Of a stretch of 8,570 bases of DNA, positions 5,398 to 8,570 are shown one piece after another. Within the stretch, counting starts at the first letter, position 1. Each line of letters starts with the position of its first letter. The DNA lies in the NCBI GenBank assembly GCA_021788955.1, contig JAJYKC010000068.1, positions 1 through 8,570 of the forward strand, given 5' to 3'. The position numbers and the translations under genes were made by a program. Source of the stretch: Acidobacteriota bacterium. Its GTDB lineage: Bacteria > Acidobacteriota > Terriglobia > Bryobacterales > Bryobacteraceae. Below the pieces are notes generated by a model. The model did no database searches. It saw only the letters and a list, made by a program, of their open reading frames with translations, and had not been told where the DNA came from.

Positions 5398-8241
5398 ATG
5401 AAAGCCCTACACTTCCGGTCATTAATTCCCGCGATTCTGCTTTTGGGAATCGGCCCGATGATCGTGGATGGGCAACCGGCAAGGGTGAAGAATCTGACGC
5501 AACCCTTCTACGTAGATGCGCGTTCCGGTGCGCAGCATCTCTTGCTAGATGGCGACTGGCAGCTTGGCTATCGAGACGACGTTATTTCCGCGGTCGCCGA
5601 CCTCGATCACGAGAAGTGGATCAAGGCGGAGGTTCCCGTCTCGGCGCAGTGGGCGCTCTATCAGGACGGCGTGCTCCCCTATCCCTACGCGCACCTGAAC
5701 ACCCAGAAGTACAAGTGGGTGCCGGAGAAGGTGTGGTACTACCGGCGCCAGTTCGACGTGCCCGCAGCAGCCGCGGGCGGCTACGACATCCTCTGTTTCG
5801 ATGGAGCCGGTTACTACACCCGCCTCTGGATCAATGGCGAACTCGTGGGCGACCATGCAGGGCTGTTCGGCGGCCCCGATGTGGAGGTCGGCAAGTACCT
5901 TCGCCCTGGCGGCTCCAACGATATCGTGGTTGAGGTCAAGGCCGGCAGTTTTGGCCAGTCGAAGTGGGACCCTGGCAACTTAGGCAACGGCAAAGTCGCC
6001 GTGCCGTGGGGTCTGGCGGGCGGCCAGGCGTACGTCACCGGTGCTAGCGACATCAACTACCGCGAGATCGAACCGCTGGGCATATGGCAGAACGTACGCC
6101 TCGAGATGATGCCCAAGGTCCACCTAGCCCGGCCATTCCTGGTCACGCAAAGCGCCTCAGCGGCGAGCGCGGCCCTGCAACTCAAGGTTGAACTTCTTGA
6201 TCACGCCATCGCCCTCGGCACCGATCTCACAAGGGAATACGGCACGATGCGCGATGGAGCCAATGCCCAGCCGGGCGAGAAGGGCCTGTCGCTCGAGATG
6301 GAGATGACACCCAAGGCCGGCTCGGAAGCCACGTTCAAAAAGTCCTGGCCGGTTGGGACCTGGAGAGGCCGTAATTGGGTCAAGGAGGAGATCGAGGTTC
6401 CGAATCCGAAGCTGTGGTGGCCCAATGGCATGGGCGATCCCAACCTCTATCGCGTCTCGCTGATCCTGTTCAAGGACCAGAATCCGATTGACCGCATCGA
6501 TTTCGACTACGGCATCCGCACCATCGTGCGCGTAACCACACCCGGTCCGCAGACGCAGGACCGCTGGGAAGACTGGCAGTTCGTCATCAACGGCCGCAAG
6601 CTCTTCCTGAAAGGCATGAACTGGGCGTGGCCGCTCGACGTACTGCTGCATCTGCCCGCCGCAAAGTACCAGTGGCTGCTCGCCGAAGCCAAGGCCGCGC
6701 GCATTCAGATGCTCCGTGTGTGGGGTGGCGGCAACACGGAGACCGACGAGTTCTATCGAATCTGCGACCAACTCGGCATCCTCGTCTGGGAAGACTTCCC
6801 CATCGGCAACACTGAGGCACCCAACCTGCCCCAGAACATTTGGGAGGCTCAGGTTCTGCAGAACATCTTCCGTCTGCGCAACCACACTTCGCTCGCTGTC
6901 TGGTGCGGCGGCAACGAGTTCAATCCCTATACACCGGGGAACACGGCCATGGAGGGGATCATCGAGCGCGACGTGCGCGATTTCGATCCGTCGCGTATGT
7001 TCATCCGGACCACGCCCGATGCCGGCGACGTACACATCTACCACGATCAGGATCCGACCTGGTATCTGCGCCGCTATCAGACCGTGCCCTACATCAGCGA
7101 AACGGGCATTTATAACATGCCCAACGCCGAGTCCATCCTACAGGTCGTCAATCCCGACGAGCTTAAGGGAGGGTTCAATCACATCTTCGATCAGGACTAC
7201 AAAGGAACCCATCCCGAGTTCATTCACCACATGCTCGAGTACCAGGGCAACGAGCCGCGCGCGCTGCTCAACCGCGCTTACCAGTTTGACGACATCGCGA
7301 AGACTGACTTGCAGAAATTCACCGAGGCCTCGCAGATGGCGGCAGCCGAGTTCACGCAAGTGATGGCCGACTTGACTCTGGCTAACTATCCGGTCACCGC
7401 GGGCCTCATGCCCTGGTCGTTTACCGTGCCATGGCCCATCCAGTTTTTCATGTTTGTCGACGGGCTGGGTCAGCCGACATCGTCGTATTACGCTATCAAG
7501 CGTGTCTACGAGCCCACGCACGTCGTGGTCAAGCTCCCCGCGATGGTGTGGGCCAAGGGTGAAAAGATGCCCATCGACGTGGCCATGGTCCAGGCCCCAC
7601 CCACGGCGCTCGACGGCATCCACATCACCGTTCACGTGCTCGATCCGGCCTTCAAATCCGTCTGGACTCGTACGGAGACGGTGACCGTGCCCGCAGGGCC
7701 GTCGGCCAAGAGCATCCCGATAGGTTCCTATACCATCCCGGCCAGCTTCGAAGACAAGTTCTTCTTCATCGTGGCCGAGGCCAGGAGCGCCGATGGCAAG
7801 CTGCTCTCGCGCTCGGTCTACATGCCGCGCTGCCTGAGGATGATGGACGATCCCGAGTTCCGTGCCAAGTATCGGAGCTCGCCGCAGGCTTCTCTCCGGC
7901 TGGTCACCGGCCCGTGGCTGCGCCCGCAGGTCGCCACCCACGTCACCAGCCTTGAACTCAAGGTGTACTCGCAAGACAAGGCCTCCGGTAGCGAGAGCCT
8001 CATCCGCGTCGAGGTGCGCAACGCGGGCAAGCTCCCGGCCCTCGAGACGCACATCAACATCGCCGGAACTAACCGCGCCTTCTACGGCACCGACAACGAC
8101 ATGTGGCTCGAGCCCGGCGAGGCGCGCACACTCGATTTCGCAGTGCTGTGGAGGGATCCCGCCACGCGCGGCGACGCCAGGGTTACGGTCGATGCCTGGA
8201 ACGCGTCGCAGAGAGAGTCGGCCATTCCGGCCGTTCACTAG
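5398..8241 (+). CDS. Secreted family 2 glycoside hydrolase, beta-mannosidase-like
   Basis: This 947-aa exported enzyme has a signal peptide at 1 to about 25. It has the GH2 order: an N-terminal sugar-binding jelly roll at about 45-235 (WYYRRQFDVP, GAGYYTRLWINGELVGDHAG), an immunoglobulin-like domain at about 240-380 ending in the conserved FDYGIRTI, a catalytic barrel at about 390-690, and roughly 250 residues of C-terminal beta domains. Barrel signatures are LFLKGMNWAWP, MLRVWGGGN (438-446), LVWEDFP (462-468), WCGGNE with acid/base E507, and PYISETG with nucleophile E568. WCGGNE resembles beta-mannosidases rather than exo-beta-glucosaminidases, so release of terminal beta-linked mannose (or a similar sugar) by the retaining mechanism is most likely, outside the cytoplasm. 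AGGAG at 5386-5390 lies 7 nt before the ATG at 5398. The substrate is inferred. Confidence 0.88.
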   Translation: MKALHFRSLIPAILLLGIGPMIVDGQPARVKNLTQPFYVDARSGAQHLLLDGDWQLGYRDDVISAVADLDHEKWIKAEVPVSAQWALYQDGVLPYPYAHLNTQKYKWVPEKVWYYRRQFDVPAAAAGGYDILCFDGAGYYTRLWINGELVGDHAGLFGGPDVEVGKYLRPGGSNDIVVEVKAGSFGQSKWDPGNLGNGKVAVPWGLAGGQAYVTGASDINYREIEPLGIWQNVRLEMMPKVHLARPFLVTQSASAASAALQLKVELLDHAIALGTDLTREYGTMRDGANAQPGEKGLSLEMEMTPKAGSEATFKKSWPVGTWRGRNWVKEEIEVPNPKLWWPNGMGDPNLYRVSLILFKDQNPIDRIDFDYGIRTIVRVTTPGPQTQDRWEDWQFVINGRKLFLKGMNWAWPLDVLLHLPAAKYQWLLAEAKAARIQMLRVWGGGNTETDEFYRICDQLGILVWEDFPIGNTEAPNLPQNIWEAQVLQNIFRLRNHTSLAVWCGGNEFNPYTPGNTAMEGIIERDVRDFDPSRMFIRTTPDAGDVHIYHDQDPTWYLRRYQTVPYISETGIYNMPNAESILQVVNPDELKGGFNHIFDQDYKGTHPEFIHHMLEYQGNEPRALLNRAYQFDDIAKTDLQKFTEASQMAAAEFTQVMADLTLANYPVTAGLMPWSFTVPWPIQFFMFVDGLGQPTSSYYAIKRVYEPTHVVVKLPAMVWAKGEKMPIDVAMVQAPPTALDGIHITVHVLDPAFKSVWTRTETVTVPAGPSAKSIPIGSYTIPASFEDKFFFIVAEARSADGKLLSRSVYMPRCLRMMDDPEFRAKYRSSPQASLRLVTGPWLRPQVATHVTSLELKVYSQDKASGSESLIRVEVRNAGKLPALETHINIAGTNRAFYGTDNDMWLEPGEARTLDFAVLWRDPATRGDARVTVDAWNASQRESAIPAVH

Positions 8242-8570
8242 CGCTCCTCCTAGCGAGAGCGAACCGCACCTTGACGGCGACGTGCTTATTACGAATCCAT
8301 GGGCGTCAAGTCTCATGTGTGCTATTCCGTCTCAAAATTCGGACCTTTTGTGTCTCCGTTAGATGCCGCGAGAGACATGCGCATCGGACCTCGTGCTGTA
8401 ACAGGGGTGTATGGGGTGATCGCAGAGCCCGCGCGCGAGATCGCATAGAGGCTTCCCGATAGTCGTACCGCATCCTTTGCGGAGAATGGGGGTAGCCGCA
8501 CGATGCTGATGGTTGGGCGCTCGGCGTCGGTCCGCCGGGTTGTTCCGGCGACACCGTAGTAAGTAAAGCA
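8242..8570. other. Downstream region with no recognised gene
   Basis: These 329 bp hold no frame that looks like a protein on either strand. Just after the GH2 stop, CGCTC (8242-8246) can pair with GAGCG (8257-8261) around a 10-nt loop, a weak hairpin without a T-tract, so not a convincing terminator. A locally AT-richer patch at about 8310-8352 has two GTCTC copies. Near the end CGGCG/CGCCG-type pairing occurs around 8523-8540. The window may stop just before another gene. Confidence 0.4.

Noticed and set aside
6157..7044. 295-codon minus-strand frame antisense to the GH2 catalytic region
   Set aside because: The plus strand encodes clear GH2 motifs here, including WCGGNE; the antisense product is a by-product of base composition.
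8242..8261. Rho-independent terminator after GH2
   Set aside because: The stem is only 5 bp with a 10-nt loop and no T-tract follows.
7138..8316. Long open frame (392 codons) on the minus strand, antisense to the GH2 gene
   Set aside because: It mirrors the codon pattern of a well-supported GH2 gene in GC-rich DNA, and its translation has no recognisable domain.

Overview
This is an 8.57 kb GC-rich window from a bacterial chromosome. The gene types (a zinc-ribbon/DUF2007-like protein, a DUF4424-like protein, an AbrB-type VapBC pair and large secreted glycoside hydrolases) resemble those of Acidobacteriota, perhaps the Solibacter/Bryobacter branch. That placement is inference, because no marker gene is present.

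Layout. Positions 1-153 hold a non-coding block with three adjacent hairpins inside a 9-bp inverted repeat. Positions 154-2067 (minus strand) look like one transcription unit, in order of transcription: vapB antitoxin, vapC toxin, a secreted DUF4424-like gene broken by three in-frame stop codons, and a small zinc-ribbon protein. A 168-bp divergent control region with a perfect 12-bp palindrome separates this unit from a plus-strand UPF0303 gene (2236-2766). That gene converges, with only 12 bp between stops, on a 649-aa secreted glycoside-hydrolase-like protein on the minus strand (2779-4728). Upstream of the latter lie a probable remnant of a zinc-type alcohol dehydrogenase C-terminus (minus strand, from about 4827) and about 300 bp of unassigned DNA. 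A 947-aa secreted family 2 glycoside hydrolase follows on the plus strand (5398-8241), then 329 bp with no recognisable gene.

Function. The two large secreted proteins are the metabolic core. They are divergently oriented and both carry signal peptides, so they may act on extracellular or periplasmic glycans, with the GH2 enzyme removing terminal beta-linked sugars (mannosidase-like active site). The 649-aa protein has a barrel-like N-terminal half with acidic motifs but matches no family I can name, and it is the best candidate for something undescribed. The most striking sequence-level observation is the DUF4424-like gene: 288 codons in one continuous frame with no indel, interrupted by one TGA, one TAA and one TAG. 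All three stop codons also end intact genes in this window, so recoding is unlikely and recent pseudogenisation (or base-level sequence error) is the better reading.
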